Shown: positions 8,176 through 16,512 of the stretch, one piece after another
How positions within the stretch are numbered: position 1 is the stretch's first letter
Layout of the letters: every line of letters begins with the position of its first letter
Source: Gordoniibacillus kamchatkensis
Lineage (GTDB): Bacteria > Bacillota > Bacilli > Paenibacillales > NBRC-103111
NCBI RefSeq assembly: GCF_000829455.1
Contig: NZ_JXAK01000058.1
Location: 1 to 45,012 of the forward strand
Direction of reading: 5' to 3'
DNA length: 45,012 bases
Translations under genes and position numbers: made by a program
The notes under the pieces: model-generated
The model's input: only the letters and a program-made list of their open reading frames with translations
The model's database searches: none
Told to the model about the DNA's origin: nothing

Positions 8176-9093
8176 TTGCTATCCTACGTGTTGCGTCGTT
8201 TTCTCTATGCCGTATTCGTGCTGTTCGGCGTGGCGACGGTCGTGTTTTTCATCGCCAGATTGACGGGGGACCCGGTAGCCATCATGCTGCCTCCGGACGC
8301 TTCGGCCCAGCAAGTCGAAGCGCTCCGGCACAGCTTCGGTCTCGACAAGCCGCTAGTCGAACAGTACGGCATTTACTTGCTCCATTTGGTTCAGCTCAAT
8401 TTCGGCGAATCACTCAGGTACTCGGAGCCGGTGGCGCGGCTGATCGCCGAACGGCTGCCGGCCACGATGCAGCTCGCCGGCGCATCCCTGCTCTTTTCGC
8501 TCATCATCGCCATTCCCGCCGGCATCGTGGCAGCCATGAAGAGGGGGACGGCGGTGGAGGGCGGAGTGCTGTCGTTCGTACTGCTCGGTCAATCGATGCC
8601 GGTATTTTGGGTCGGGATATTGCTCATCCTCGTCTTTTCCGTTCATTTGAAATGGTTTCCGACGGGCGGAATTGGCGGCTGGCGCCATTTGGCGCTGCCC
8701 GCAATCGCACTCGGGCTGCATCTCATGGCGCTCGTCACAAGGCTGCTGCGTTCGTCGATGCTGGAGGCTTTGGGCTCGGACTATATACGTACCGCCCGGG
8801 CGAAAGGCTTGTACCCGCGCACCGTCGTTGCCAAGCATGCGTTGCGCAACAGCTTGCTGCCGGTCGTTACGGTCGTCGGCCTGGAGATCGGCGCTTTGCT
8901 CGGCGGATCCGTCGTGACGGAAACGATATTTGCTTGGCCGGGCGTAGGCCAGCTGCTCATTCAGGCGATTTACAACCGCGACTTTCCGCTCGTGCAAGGA
9001 GCCATCATTTTGCTGGCCGGCGTCTTCGTACTGGTCAATCTGCTCGTAGACTTATGCTATATGATCGTAGATCCGCGCATTCAATACAAATAG
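8176..9093 (+). CDS. Dipeptide ABC permease, DppB-like (second set)
   Basis: Inner-membrane permease, 305 residues. It opens with the family N-terminus (YVLRRFLYAVFVLFGVATVVFF) and has the periplasmic part GLDKPLVEQY. The EAA loop (YIRTARAKGLYPRTVVAKHALRN) follows, then the FAWPGVGQL segment and the VDPRIQYK ending. About six membrane segments are visible. The start is TTG 8176 with CGGGGGTGA upstream. Stop and DppC start are 12 nt apart. The upstream DppB fragment ends almost identically, so the two sets look like related copies. Confidence 0.94.
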   Translation: MLSYVLRRFLYAVFVLFGVATVVFFIARLTGDPVAIMLPPDASAQQVEALRHSFGLDKPLVEQYGIYLLHLVQLNFGESLRYSEPVARLIAERLPATMQLAGASLLFSLIIAIPAGIVAAMKRGTAVEGGVLSFVLLGQSMPVFWVGILLILVFSVHLKWFPTGGIGGWRHLALPAIALGLHLMALVTRLLRSSMLEALGSDYIRTARAKGLYPRTVVAKHALRNSLLPVVTVVGLEIGALLGGSVVTETIFAWPGVGQLLIQAIYNRDFPLVQGAIILLAGVFVLVNLLVDLCYMIVDPRIQYK

Positions 9094-9105
9094 GGGGGGA
9101 TAGCG

Positions 9106-9951
9106 ATGAAGCGGCTGCGTGGCCGAATGAAATATGCGTTAGTCTGGTTTTCCGCAGCGGTGCTGGCCCTGTTCGTCTTGCTTGCCGTTATAGCCCCGCT
9201 GATCGTGCCCCACGACCCTAACGCGCAAAATTTGCTGACCCGTCTCAAGCCGCCGGTCTGGCTGCACGGGGCCAAAGCGGGCTTTTTGCTCGGCACGGAC
9301 AATCTCGGCCGCGATATTTTCAGCCGTATCGTGTACGGAAGCCGGGTTTCCATGACGGTAGGCATTCTCGCGGTATGCTTGTCGGGGGCTATCGGCACTT
9401 TGATCGGGCTGCTTTCCGGCTTCTACAATGCGGTCGACCAAGTCATGATGCGCATTGCCGACATTCAGCTGGCGTTTCCGACGATTTTGCTGGCGCTCGC
9501 GATTGTGGCCGTCGTCGGCGGGGGGATGAACAATCTCATTCTCGTGCTGGGCGTGACCGGGTGGGTACCTTACGCCAGGGTCGTCCGCTCGGAAGTGATG
9601 AGCATCCGCACGAGCGACTTTGTCGTCGCCGCGCAAACGATCGGCGTGACGGAAACCCGCTTGTTGTTCCGGCACATTTTGCCGAATATCGTCGCTCCGA
9701 TTATTACGATCGCGACGTTTCAAGTGGCATCGGCGATCATTGCCGAATCGTCGCTCAGCTTTCTCGGCCTCGGGGTGCCGGTCAACGTGCCGAGCTGGGG
9801 CAATATGCTGAGCGAAGGGCAGCTGTATTTGGGGACGGCATGGTGGATATCCGTATTTCCGGGCATATGCATCATGCTCGTTGTCCTCGCTATTAATATA
9901 TTGGGAGACGCCGTCAGGGATTATATGGATCCCAAAACAAGGCTCGGATAG
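9106..9951 (+). CDS. Dipeptide ABC permease, DppC-like (second set)
   Basis: Inner-membrane permease of 281 residues, partner of the DppB-like protein just upstream. The motif LGTDNLGRDIFSRIVYGSR lies near residue 64. The EAA loop (VAAQTIGVTETRLLFRHILPN) lies near residue 178, and the C-terminal segment ends in DYMDPKTRLG. AGGGGGGATA precedes the ATG. It is similar in plan to the DppC at 154-1044 but clearly diverged, so the two sets are not a recent duplication. The PLP enzyme gene starts 13 nt after its stop. Confidence 0.94.
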   Translation: MKRLRGRMKYALVWFSAAVLALFVLLAVIAPLIVPHDPNAQNLLTRLKPPVWLHGAKAGFLLGTDNLGRDIFSRIVYGSRVSMTVGILAVCLSGAIGTLIGLLSGFYNAVDQVMMRIADIQLAFPTILLALAIVAVVGGGMNNLILVLGVTGWVPYARVVRSEVMSIRTSDFVVAAQTIGVTETRLLFRHILPNIVAPIITIATFQVASAIIAESSLSFLGLGVPVNVPSWGNMLSEGQLYLGTAWWISVFPGICIMLVVLAINILGDAVRDYMDPKTRLG

Positions 9952-9964
9952 GAGATAGCCCGTC

Positions 9965-11218
9965 ATGACATGGTCCTATGCGACTCATTACGTATGCGAC
10001 GGATGCGCAAAGCCGTTCGAGCTGCACCGTCCGCTGAACACTTGCCCGGATTGCGGCGGACTGCTCGAGGTTCGGTACGATCTGGGAAGGATGAAGCGGG
10101 AGCTGAGTCCAGGCATGTTTGCAAGCCGCGTCCCTTCAATGTGGAGATGGCACGAGTTTTACCCGCTGCGGGACGCTGCGAATGTGGTCACGCTCGGAGA
10201 GGGAGGAACCCCGCTGATCCGTTCCGTTTATGCCGGACGGCAGCTTGGGCTTCCCGAGTTGTATTTCAAAAACGATGCGCTCATGCCGACGGGAAGCTTC
10301 AAGGACAGAGGGTTCAGCCTTGCGGTCAGCTTCGCCAAAGAGCTCGGGATCAAGCGGGGCCTCACGTACAGCTCCGGCAACGCCGGTTCTTCGTTTGCCG
10401 CCTACGCCTCGCGCGCCGGCATCGAGGCGGCGGTTCTCGTCGAATATTTGGCCAATCCGCTCAAAAAATCGATGATCGGCCTGTACGGCGCCCACACCGC
10501 CACGTTGCACTTCGAAAGCATGAACGACATTACGGCGATGCTGGCGGAAGCGGTGCAGAGGCTAGGTCTGTACCAGTTCGTCAATTTCATCAATCCGGTC
10601 CGGCACGAGGCGATGAAAAGCTACGCATACGAAATCGCCCAAGCGTTCGACTGGAAAGCGCCCGACGTCATGGTGCACCCGGTCGGCACGGGCGGCGGCA
10701 TATGGGGGGCGTGGAAAGGTTTCGGCGAACTGCTTGAGCTCGGCTGGACCGATTCCGTACCGCGGATGGTCGCCGTTCAGCCCGACGCGACCGGGCCGAT
10801 CGTGCGGGCGTTCCGGCAAGGCTCGAGAACGGCGGAGCGGTACGGCGATTCCACGAAGACGATCGCGCAAAGCATCGCCGGCGACGCCCCGATTCAGAAA
10901 GGGGAGCGGGTGCTCAGCGCGGTGTACGACTCCGGCGGCTTCGCCGAGACGGTGACCGACAGCGAGATTCTGGAAGCGATGCGATGGCTCGGCAACGAAG
11001 GCATCGCCGCCGAACCAGCCTCCGCCGCTTCGCTCGCCGCCGTCAAGAAAGGCGTCGAGCAGGGCCGCATCCGCTCGTCGGACCGCGTCATATGCGTCAT
11101 TACGGGTACAGGGCTGAAGCAGCCTTCGGCCACCCAGCAGGCGGTACCGGAATCGGAGCTGAAATTGAACGCCGATTTCGGCCAGCTGTCCGAACTGCTC
11201 GCGAAGCTCTGGAACTGA
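9965..11218 (+). CDS. Threonine synthase-like PLP-dependent enzyme
   Basis: A 417-residue fold-type II PLP enzyme. It starts with a zinc-ribbon-like CDGC...CPDC pair (residues 12-30), as many ThrC-like proteins do. It continues with GEGGTPLIRS, the PLP lysine in GSFKDRG near residue 117, the SSGNAGSS loop and the phosphate-binding stretch VGTGGGIWGAW. True threonine synthase is one option. Because the gene lies in a transport/hydrolase operon and RidA follows, an amino-acid beta-elimination or dehydratase-like role on an imported compound is equally possible (inference). ATG 9965 has GGAGATAG 6 nt upstream. Confidence 0.88.
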   Translation: MTWSYATHYVCDGCAKPFELHRPLNTCPDCGGLLEVRYDLGRMKRELSPGMFASRVPSMWRWHEFYPLRDAANVVTLGEGGTPLIRSVYAGRQLGLPELYFKNDALMPTGSFKDRGFSLAVSFAKELGIKRGLTYSSGNAGSSFAAYASRAGIEAAVLVEYLANPLKKSMIGLYGAHTATLHFESMNDITAMLAEAVQRLGLYQFVNFINPVRHEAMKSYAYEIAQAFDWKAPDVMVHPVGTGGGIWGAWKGFGELLELGWTDSVPRMVAVQPDATGPIVRAFRQGSRTAERYGDSTKTIAQSIAGDAPIQKGERVLSAVYDSGGFAETVTDSEILEAMRWLGNEGIAAEPASAASLAAVKKGVEQGRIRSSDRVICVITGTGLKQPSATQQAVPESELKLNADFGQLSELLAKLWN

Positions 11219-11253
11219 TTCCGCTGATTATGCCAAAACGGAGATGATGTACG

Positions 11254-12407
11254 TTGCCAAACGTAAGCCCGGTTGTAGCAGCGCTGCTCGAATGCATCGC
11301 GCTGCCGAGCCCGACCCCGCCGGGGGAAGTGCCCTTGTCGCCGATTGGGCGGAAGCTTGGGCTCGGCGCTTCCAAGCGAGAGTGGAGCGCCAGACGGTCG
11401 AACCCGGTAAAGATAACGTGATCGTGACGCTCGATTTCGAAGGCGACGGCCCCTGCCTGCTGTTTAACACGCATATGGATGTCAACAATCCTGCGGGTCA
11501 AATATGGTCGCAGCCCCCGTTCGAACCGGCCGTGCGGGACGGCCGCGTGTACGGGCTTGGCGCCTGCGACGCCAAAGGCAGTCTGGCGGCGATGCTGACT
11601 GCGATGGAGCGGCTTGCGCAGCGCAGCGAAGGGCTGCGGGGCAAGCTGGTGCTGACGGCGGTCATGGGCGAAGAGGCGGGGGGCATCGGCAGCCTGCACC
11701 TGGTGCGGCAAGGGATCCAAGCCGACGGCGCCGTCGTCGGCGAGCCGACGCAGCTCGAGGCAGCTATCGCTCATAAAGGAACGTATATGCGCAAAATCCG
11801 CTTCCGCGGGCGCGCCGCCCACTCCGGCAGCCCTCACCTGGGCATTAACGCGATCGTTCATGCGGCGCGGTTTTGCCTGGAATACGACCGGTTGAACGAG
11901 TCGCTTGCGCAATCTCCCCATCCTCAGCTCGGACCGGCCAATGCGGCGGTAACGATCGTGCACGGGGGGACCAGGCAAAATACGATCCCGGAAAGCGCCG
12001 AGCTGATCGCCGACCGGCGGCTCATACCGGGCGAAACGCATCAGGATGCCGACCGCGAGCTGGAGCGCATTTTGCGCCGGATGAAGGAGGACATCCCGCA
12101 GCTGCAGGTCGACCCGATCGAGGTCGTCGTCGCCACGATTCCGTCGCAAACGGACGAATCGGAACGGATCGTGAAGGTGGCGCTGGCGGCGCTGGAACAA
12201 GCAACGGGCAGCGCGAAAAAGGCGCAAGGCTTCAGCGCCGGCTGCGATATGAGCAAGCTGGTGACGATAGCTGGCATCCCGACCGTCATTCTCGGCCCGG
12301 GCAGCCTGGCTGAGGCTCACGCTCCGGACGAATTTGTGGAAATCGCGCAGCTGGAACAAGCTGTGGACATTTACGAGCGGATCGCCCGCGAGTTTTTGAA
12401 AGGGTGA
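11254..12407 (+). pseudogene. M20 peptidase (ArgE/DapE-like deacylase), with a 1-nt frameshift near the N-terminus
   Basis: Cytoplasmic zinc amidohydrolase of the M20 family. The original start is most likely TTG 11254, with GGAGATGATG upstream, giving a normal N-terminus (VVAALLECIALPSPTPPGE). In the GGGGGAA run 11322-11328 one base is missing, and the rest (ALVADWAEAWARRF onward) is in another frame. Metal and catalytic motifs follow: THMD, GACDAKG, the MGEEAGG glutamate pair, and the late histidine in AEAHAPDEF. The read-through length of about 384 residues is normal. It probably removes an acyl or aminoacyl group from the imported substrate. The stop is 5 nt before the next start. Confidence 0.87.
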
Positions 12408-12412
12408 TGTTG

Positions 12413-13486
12413 ATGAGTGCGAGCAAAATTGCCGCGGTTCTGCGCAAATGCCGCGAGCAGCGGGCGTTTTCCGGGGCGGCTTACGCCTGGGGGACGGCTT
12501 CGTCCGTTGTCGAGAGCGGCACGGTCGGCACGCTTTCCTGGGACGGCGAACCTGTTCAGCCGGACAGCTTGTGGGATTTGGCTTCAGTCACGAAGCCGAT
12601 CGTCGCGCTGGCGATGATGAAGCTGCTGGAAGAAGGAGAGCTGCGCCTGGACGATACGATCGCCTATTTTCTGCCCGATTATGCCGGCACGGATAAAGCG
12701 GGCATTACGCTTCACCAGCTGCTGACCCATTCCGGCGGCATTCCCGGACAGCAGCCGCTGTACAAGACGGCCGCGACCGCCGAGGCGCTGATGGAAGCGG
12801 TAAAACGTCTACCGCTGCGCAGCAAGCCGGGCACCACCGTTGAATATACGTCGCAAGGATTCATGATCGTAGGCGCCGTCATCGAGGCCGTCACGGGCTT
12901 GCCGCTGCAGCGCGCAATGCAGGAAACGGTGCTCGCTCCTGTGGGGATGAGCCGGACGTTGTTCAACCCGCCTGCGGACTTGCACCCGCGCACTGCCGCT
13001 ACGGAGCAGTGTCCGTGGCGCGGGCGGCTCGTGCGGGGGGAAGTGCACGACGAGAACTGCGTCGTGCTGGGCGGCGTCGCCGGACACGCGGGTTTGTTTA
13101 GCGACATTGGCGATCTGATCCGCTTGTGCCAAACGATGCTTCGTCTCGGCGATAGTGGAAAGGGCCGCTACTTGCAGCCGGCAACCGTCATGCAGATGAC
13201 GCGCAATCATACGTCCGGCCTTAATCTGGCGCGGGGGCTCGGCTGGCAAGCGAAAGACAGGTTCGGTTCGCCGGCTGGCGATCTGTTTTCCTCCGCTTCT
13301 TTCGGCCATACCGGCTTTACCGGCACCAGCGTATGGATGGACCTCGAAGCGGACGTGTTCGCGATTCTGCTTACGAACCGCGTTCATCCGTCCCGGGAGA
13401 ACGAGGCGATGGGGCGTGTCCGGGCGATTTTCCATAACCTGGTCGTCGCCGAGGCACAGCGTGGCGGCGATGCGGCACAACAATAG
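12413..13486 (+). CDS. Serine hydrolase of the beta-lactamase (class C / EstB-like) family
   Basis: A 357-residue serine hydrolase with the penicillin-binding fold. The nucleophile motif SVTK is near residue 57, the second motif is a Tyr-containing EYTS, and the third is HTG in FGHTGFTG. There is no signal peptide or membrane anchor, so it should act in the cytoplasm. That makes a cell-wall or antibiotic role unlikely and an esterase, D-aminopeptidase or amidase role more likely. ATG 12413 is chosen from a stack of ATG 12407 / TTG 12410 / ATG 12413, as it best fits the AAAGGGTGAT site. Tight spacing to M20 and RidA places it in the same operon. Confidence 0.87.
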   Translation: MSASKIAAVLRKCREQRAFSGAAYAWGTASSVVESGTVGTLSWDGEPVQPDSLWDLASVTKPIVALAMMKLLEEGELRLDDTIAYFLPDYAGTDKAGITLHQLLTHSGGIPGQQPLYKTAATAEALMEAVKRLPLRSKPGTTVEYTSQGFMIVGAVIEAVTGLPLQRAMQETVLAPVGMSRTLFNPPADLHPRTAATEQCPWRGRLVRGEVHDENCVVLGGVAGHAGLFSDIGDLIRLCQTMLRLGDSGKGRYLQPATVMQMTRNHTSGLNLARGLGWQAKDRFGSPAGDLFSSASFGHTGFTGTSVWMDLEADVFAILLTNRVHPSRENEAMGRVRAIFHNLVVAEAQRGGDAAQQ

Positions 13487-13507
13487 GACGAGTGGGGAGA
13501 TGACGGG

Positions 13508-13879
13508 ATGAAACTGCAAATCCGAACTTCGAAAGCGCCGGCTCCTGTCGGACCGTACTCTCAAGGCTTGAAAGTAGGAAACCGGGTCTATGTGGCCGGC
13601 CAAGGCCCCCTGGATCCGGAGACGGGGACAATTCCCGACACGATCGCCGGGCAGACGAGACAAGTGCTCAAAAACATCGAGAACATTTTGAAAGAGGCCG
13701 GGGCCACGATGAACGACGTCGTGAAAGTGACGGCCCACTTGCGGGATTTGAAGCTGTTTGACGAGTACAATGAAGTGTACCGCGAGTTTTTCTCCGAGCC
13801 ATACCCGGTCCGAACGACGGTAGGCAGCGAACTGGACGACATTCTGGTTGAGATTGACGTCATTGCGGAGCTGCCGTAG
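13508..13879 (+). CDS. RidA family protein (enamine/imine deaminase type)
   Basis: A 123-residue protein of the RidA/YjgF family, usual length. The hallmarks are APVGPYSQG at the N-terminus, a GQ-rich strand (VAGQGPLDPETG), KVTAHLRDL, and the substrate-binding arginine in YPVRTTVG. The ending is VEIDVIAELP. RidA enzymes hydrolyse reactive 2-aminoacrylate-type enamines released by PLP enzymes, which fits the threonine-synthase-like gene upstream. GGGGAGATGACGGG precedes the ATG. It is the last gene of the operon; a strong terminator follows. Confidence 0.95.
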   Translation: MKLQIRTSKAPAPVGPYSQGLKVGNRVYVAGQGPLDPETGTIPDTIAGQTRQVLKNIENILKEAGATMNDVVKVTAHLRDLKLFDEYNEVYREFFSEPYPVRTTVGSELDDILVEIDVIAELP

Positions 13880-13897
13880 CGCAGAATGCCGAGTGCG

Positions 13898-13942
13898 AAA
13901 ATGAGGAATCGCCTGCAACATGGGCGATTCCTCATTTTTTTT
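13898..13942 (+). terminator. Strong intrinsic terminator closing the peptide/amino-acid operon
   Basis: A hairpin of 16 pairs, with arms 13898-13913 (AAATGAGGAATCGCC core) and 13923-13938, followed by a T8 run. Confidence 0.92.
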
Positions 13943-14016
13943 GACCGCATGGAATAAATGTCCTCGATCAAATAATGTAGATAGCGTGAAAATAGTCCAT
14001 TAAGAAGAAGCGATTC

Positions 14017-14157
14017 ATGGCCGACGCCTGCATTTTTGACGATTTGGCCGGAGCGATTCAAAATGCGTTCGTCCGCGCCAATACGATGCTGCAGGATCGG
14101 CAGGTGCAAACGATATCGACTTATTTCGATGCACGCCGGGGGACGGCCCTAGGATAA
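14017..14157 (+). CDS. Possible small protein of 46 residues, unrecognised
   Basis: ATG 14017 opens a 46-codon frame to TAA 14155-14157. The translation starts MADACIFDDLAGAI and ends DARRGTALG; it is mixed polar with an amphipathic middle (AIQNAFVRANTMLQDRQ). The ribosome site is weak (AAGAAG, 10 nt upstream). It lies between two terminators, so it would need its own promoter. I do not recognise a family. It could be a remnant or a chance ORF. Confidence 0.35.
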   Translation: MADACIFDDLAGAIQNAFVRANTMLQDRQVQTISTYFDARRGTALG

Positions 14158-14181
14158 TGCAATCAGGTAAAAATACCTATG

Positions 14182-14213
14182 AAGAACCTGCTCATTGCGG
14201 CAGGTTCTTTTGT
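14182..14213 (+). terminator. Intrinsic terminator upstream of motA
   Basis: Perfect 9-bp stem AAGAACCTG (14182-14190) / CAGGTTCTT (14201-14209) with a following T run. It insulates the motility genes from upstream transcription. Confidence 0.85.
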
Positions 14214-14265
14214 ATTTACGAGTCTAGAAACACGATTGGAACTTGTTGCAAGCCTATGTTTCTGT

Positions 14266-14291
14266 TAAACTGACGTTAAACATGCTAATAT
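14266..14291 (+). promoter_or_regulatory. Sigma-D (flagellar) type promoter for motAB
   Basis: TAAA (14266-14269), 14 nt, then GCTAATAT (14284-14291), which matches 6 of 8 positions of the Bacillus sigma-D -10 element GCCGATAT. It lies 65 nt before the motA start. motAB is sigma-D dependent in B. subtilis, which supports the call. A sigma-A-like TTGTTG/TAAACT pair overlaps slightly upstream. Confidence 0.5.
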
Positions 14292-14355
14292 GACATATTA
14301 CGACAAAATAATACATAAATCATTACATAATACCTATTAAAGGTGTGGATCGTGG

Positions 14356-15150
14356 ATGGAAAAATCGACAATTATCGGACTCGTACTTGCTGTTATTGCC
14401 GTCGGGCTCGGCATGGTACTGAAGGGCGCCAATCTGTCGGCTCTGATCAATCCCGCGGCGCTGTTGATCATTTTTGTAGGTACGGCTGCGACGCTGTTCA
14501 TCGGATTTTCGCTGGAAGACATCAAAAAATTTCCGAAGCTGCTGAAGATCGTCTTTACGGAGCAAAAATTGCAGAACAAGATGGAGCTTATCAACTGGTT
14601 CTCCGATATGATATCGTTGACCCGGCGGGAAGGCTTGCTGGCGCTCGAAGCCAAAGTGGAGGATATAGCGGACCCGTTCCTGAAGGGCGGCTTTCGGCTT
14701 ATTATCGACGGCAACGATCACGAGTACGTGCGCGATGTGCTGTTGGAAGATATCGCCGCGATGGAAGAGAGGCATCGCTCCGGAGCACTCATTTTTACCC
14801 AGGCAGGAACGTATGCGCCGACCTTGGGGGTGCTCGGCGCTGTCATCGGTCTCATTGCGGCTCTCGGCAATTTGAGCGAGGTGGAGAAGCTCGGCCATTT
14901 AATTTCCGCGGCGTTCGTGGCGACGCTGTTCGGTATTTTTTCCGGCTACGTGCTGTGGCACCCGATCGCCAACAAGCTGAAACAGAGATCGAAGAAGGAA
15001 GTCGAAATCAAGCTGATGATGATCGAAGGGCTGCTCTCTATCCAGTCCGGCGTCTCCTCCATCGCGATGCGGCAAAAGCTGCTCGTGTTCGTCCCGAACT
15101 CGCAGCGCGTAGAGGACGAGCCGAATAAGGAGGGTGCCGCGCTTGGGTAA
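14356..15150 (+). CDS. motA: Flagellar motor stator protein MotA
   Basis: Inner-membrane proton-channel subunit of the flagellar stator, 264 residues, standard length. Four hydrophobic segments are visible (near residues 5-22, 28-50, 150-175 and 185-205). A charged cytoplasmic loop lies between segments 2 and 3, and the typical glycine-rich YAPTLGVLGAVIGLIAALG opens the third. The N-terminal pattern (GLVLAVIAVGLGMVLKG) is family-like. ATG 14356 has AAGGTGTGG upstream. It overlaps motB by 8 nt, indicating translational coupling. With only this pair in the window, the flagellar genes must lie elsewhere. Confidence 0.96.
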   Translation: MEKSTIIGLVLAVIAVGLGMVLKGANLSALINPAALLIIFVGTAATLFIGFSLEDIKKFPKLLKIVFTEQKLQNKMELINWFSDMISLTRREGLLALEAKVEDIADPFLKGGFRLIIDGNDHEYVRDVLLEDIAAMEERHRSGALIFTQAGTYAPTLGVLGAVIGLIAALGNLSEVEKLGHLISAAFVATLFGIFSGYVLWHPIANKLKQRSKKEVEIKLMMIEGLLSIQSGVSSIAMRQKLLVFVPNSQRVEDEPNKEGAALG

Positions 15151-15970
15151 GCCGCACAAAAAGCAGCATCATGAGGAGCATATCGACGAGACGTGGCTCA
15201 TTCCGTACGCCGATTTGCTCACGCTTTTGCTGGCGCTGTTCATCATTCTTTTCGCTTCCAGCAAAATGGACGCCAAAAAGTACGATACGCTTATGGCCTC
15301 TTTGCATTCCGCTTTTAACGGCGGCGCGGCTCAGTTCCAACTGTCGAATCTGATCCCGGTAAACAGCAGTCCGAATATGGAAAACAAAAAAGAGGACCGC
15401 CAGACCGACGCGCCAACCGCCGGGAAGCCGGACGCGGCCAAGCTGCAGGAGCAATTGCAGAAAGAAGAGAAGGATCTGGAGGAGCTCAAGCATAATCTGG
15501 ACAAGTATATTGCCGACAATAATCTGATCGCCCAGCTCGATACCAAGCTGACGAACGAGCGCCTTGTGATCACGATCCGCGACCGCGCCCTGTTCGATTC
15601 CGGCTCTGCCGCGTTCAGGCCCGATTCGCAGAAGCTGGCCGCCGCGATCGGCGCGATGCTTGGCAAATATCCGGGCTATCGGATCGAAGTGGCCGGGCAT
15701 ACCGACAACGTGCCGATATCGAGGGGAGAGTTCGAAACGAACTGGGATTTGAGCGCAAAGAGGGCGCTGAACTTTATGAAAATTTTGCTGGCCACAAGCG
15801 GCATCGACCCCGCCTTGTTCTCGTCCATCGGGTACGGGGAGTACCATCCGGTCGCCTCGAACGATACCGCCGAAGGGCGGGCGCAAAATCGCCGCGTCGA
15901 AGTCAGCGTCATCCGCCATGTCAAGATTACGGACGTTGCCGGTCAATCCGGTGCAAGTTCCGGTCCGTAA
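15143..15970 (+). CDS. motB: Flagellar motor stator protein MotB
   Basis: Stator subunit that anchors MotA to peptidoglycan, 275 residues from TTG 15143. The TTG is preferred because AAGGAGGG sits 9 nt upstream; an in-frame GTG 15134 is too close to that site. A short basic N-terminus leads into one membrane helix with the proton-carrying aspartate (PYADLLTLLLALFIILFAS). A charged coiled linker follows (residues ~75-125), then an OmpA-like peptidoglycan-binding domain with GHTDN and the NRRVEV ending. Complete and normal. Confidence 0.96.
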   Translation: MGKPHKKQHHEEHIDETWLIPYADLLTLLLALFIILFASSKMDAKKYDTLMASLHSAFNGGAAQFQLSNLIPVNSSPNMENKKEDRQTDAPTAGKPDAAKLQEQLQKEEKDLEELKHNLDKYIADNNLIAQLDTKLTNERLVITIRDRALFDSGSAAFRPDSQKLAAAIGAMLGKYPGYRIEVAGHTDNVPISRGEFETNWDLSAKRALNFMKILLATSGIDPALFSSIGYGEYHPVASNDTAEGRAQNRRVEVSVIRHVKITDVAGQSGASSGP

Positions 15971-16031
15971 CCGCCGCTACTTACCGCTACTGTGAAAGCC
16001 GCTTGAAAAGGCGGCGTGTTCGTTGAAATCC

Positions 16032-16512
16032 TTAACGCTCAAAAATCGAAATCGTGCTTATTGGAAGGGAAAGATCCTGAAACCGATCGGCTTTGGGCGT
16101 CATCGGGATAGCTTTCAACGGTTTCGCCTCCGAGTCGGCAATTTTGCTAAGGGCACTTTCAAGAGCGATGGAAGCGAAACCTTTTCCCCGATAATCCCGG
16201 TCTACGAAAAAACAGGCGATTCTCCAAACCGGAAGTTTGGTGAGACCGCCCACATACTCTCGCTTATGCTTAATTCGCGGAAGCTCATCTGGCGGCCCAA
16301 ACTGACACCAATCGACGACGGTCGAACCCCCGTATACTAGAGCGGCATGTGCAGATCGGTTCTGGGAAGCGGACTTGTACGCCCGAGTCCCTCCTGGTGA
16401 AAGGCCATGCACCAACAGCCGCCCCATACCCGTTGTTCTACTCAACCAGCCGTGCAAAATCCGGCCAAGTACTTTCATCGAGGAGTTTTACGATGAAGTC
16501 GGACATCGGCAT
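16032..16512 (-). pseudogene. Decayed GNAT-family acetyltransferase gene
   Basis: Read on the minus strand, a start ATG at 16510-16512 with GGAGGG upstream begins MPMSDFIVKLLDESTWPDF. After LVE comes an in-frame TAG. The expected continuation (WGGCWCMAFHQEGLGR) is in another frame. A third stretch contains the acetyl-CoA binding part (FFVDRDYRGKGFASIALES). Near the end ESYPDD and SISIFER-like pieces lie in different frames again. A stop plus at least three shifts in under 500 nt means real decay, unlike the single indels elsewhere in this window. The original function would be a small GNAT acetyltransferase. Base composition is lower in GC than the flanks. Confidence 0.8.

Noticed and set aside
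11244-11328. ATG 11244 as the true start of the M20 gene
   Set aside because: It gives a nonsense N-terminus; the expected M20 N-terminus is in the frame of TTG 11254, joined by a 1-nt shift at 11322-11328.
13588-14109. Minus-strand frame over RidA and the following terminator
   Set aside because: Its 3' half is antisense to RidA and it spans a strong terminator; no start signals.
15971-16031. GCCGC/GCGGC hairpin after motB as a terminator
   Set aside because: The stem is short and no T run follows, so I do not call it.
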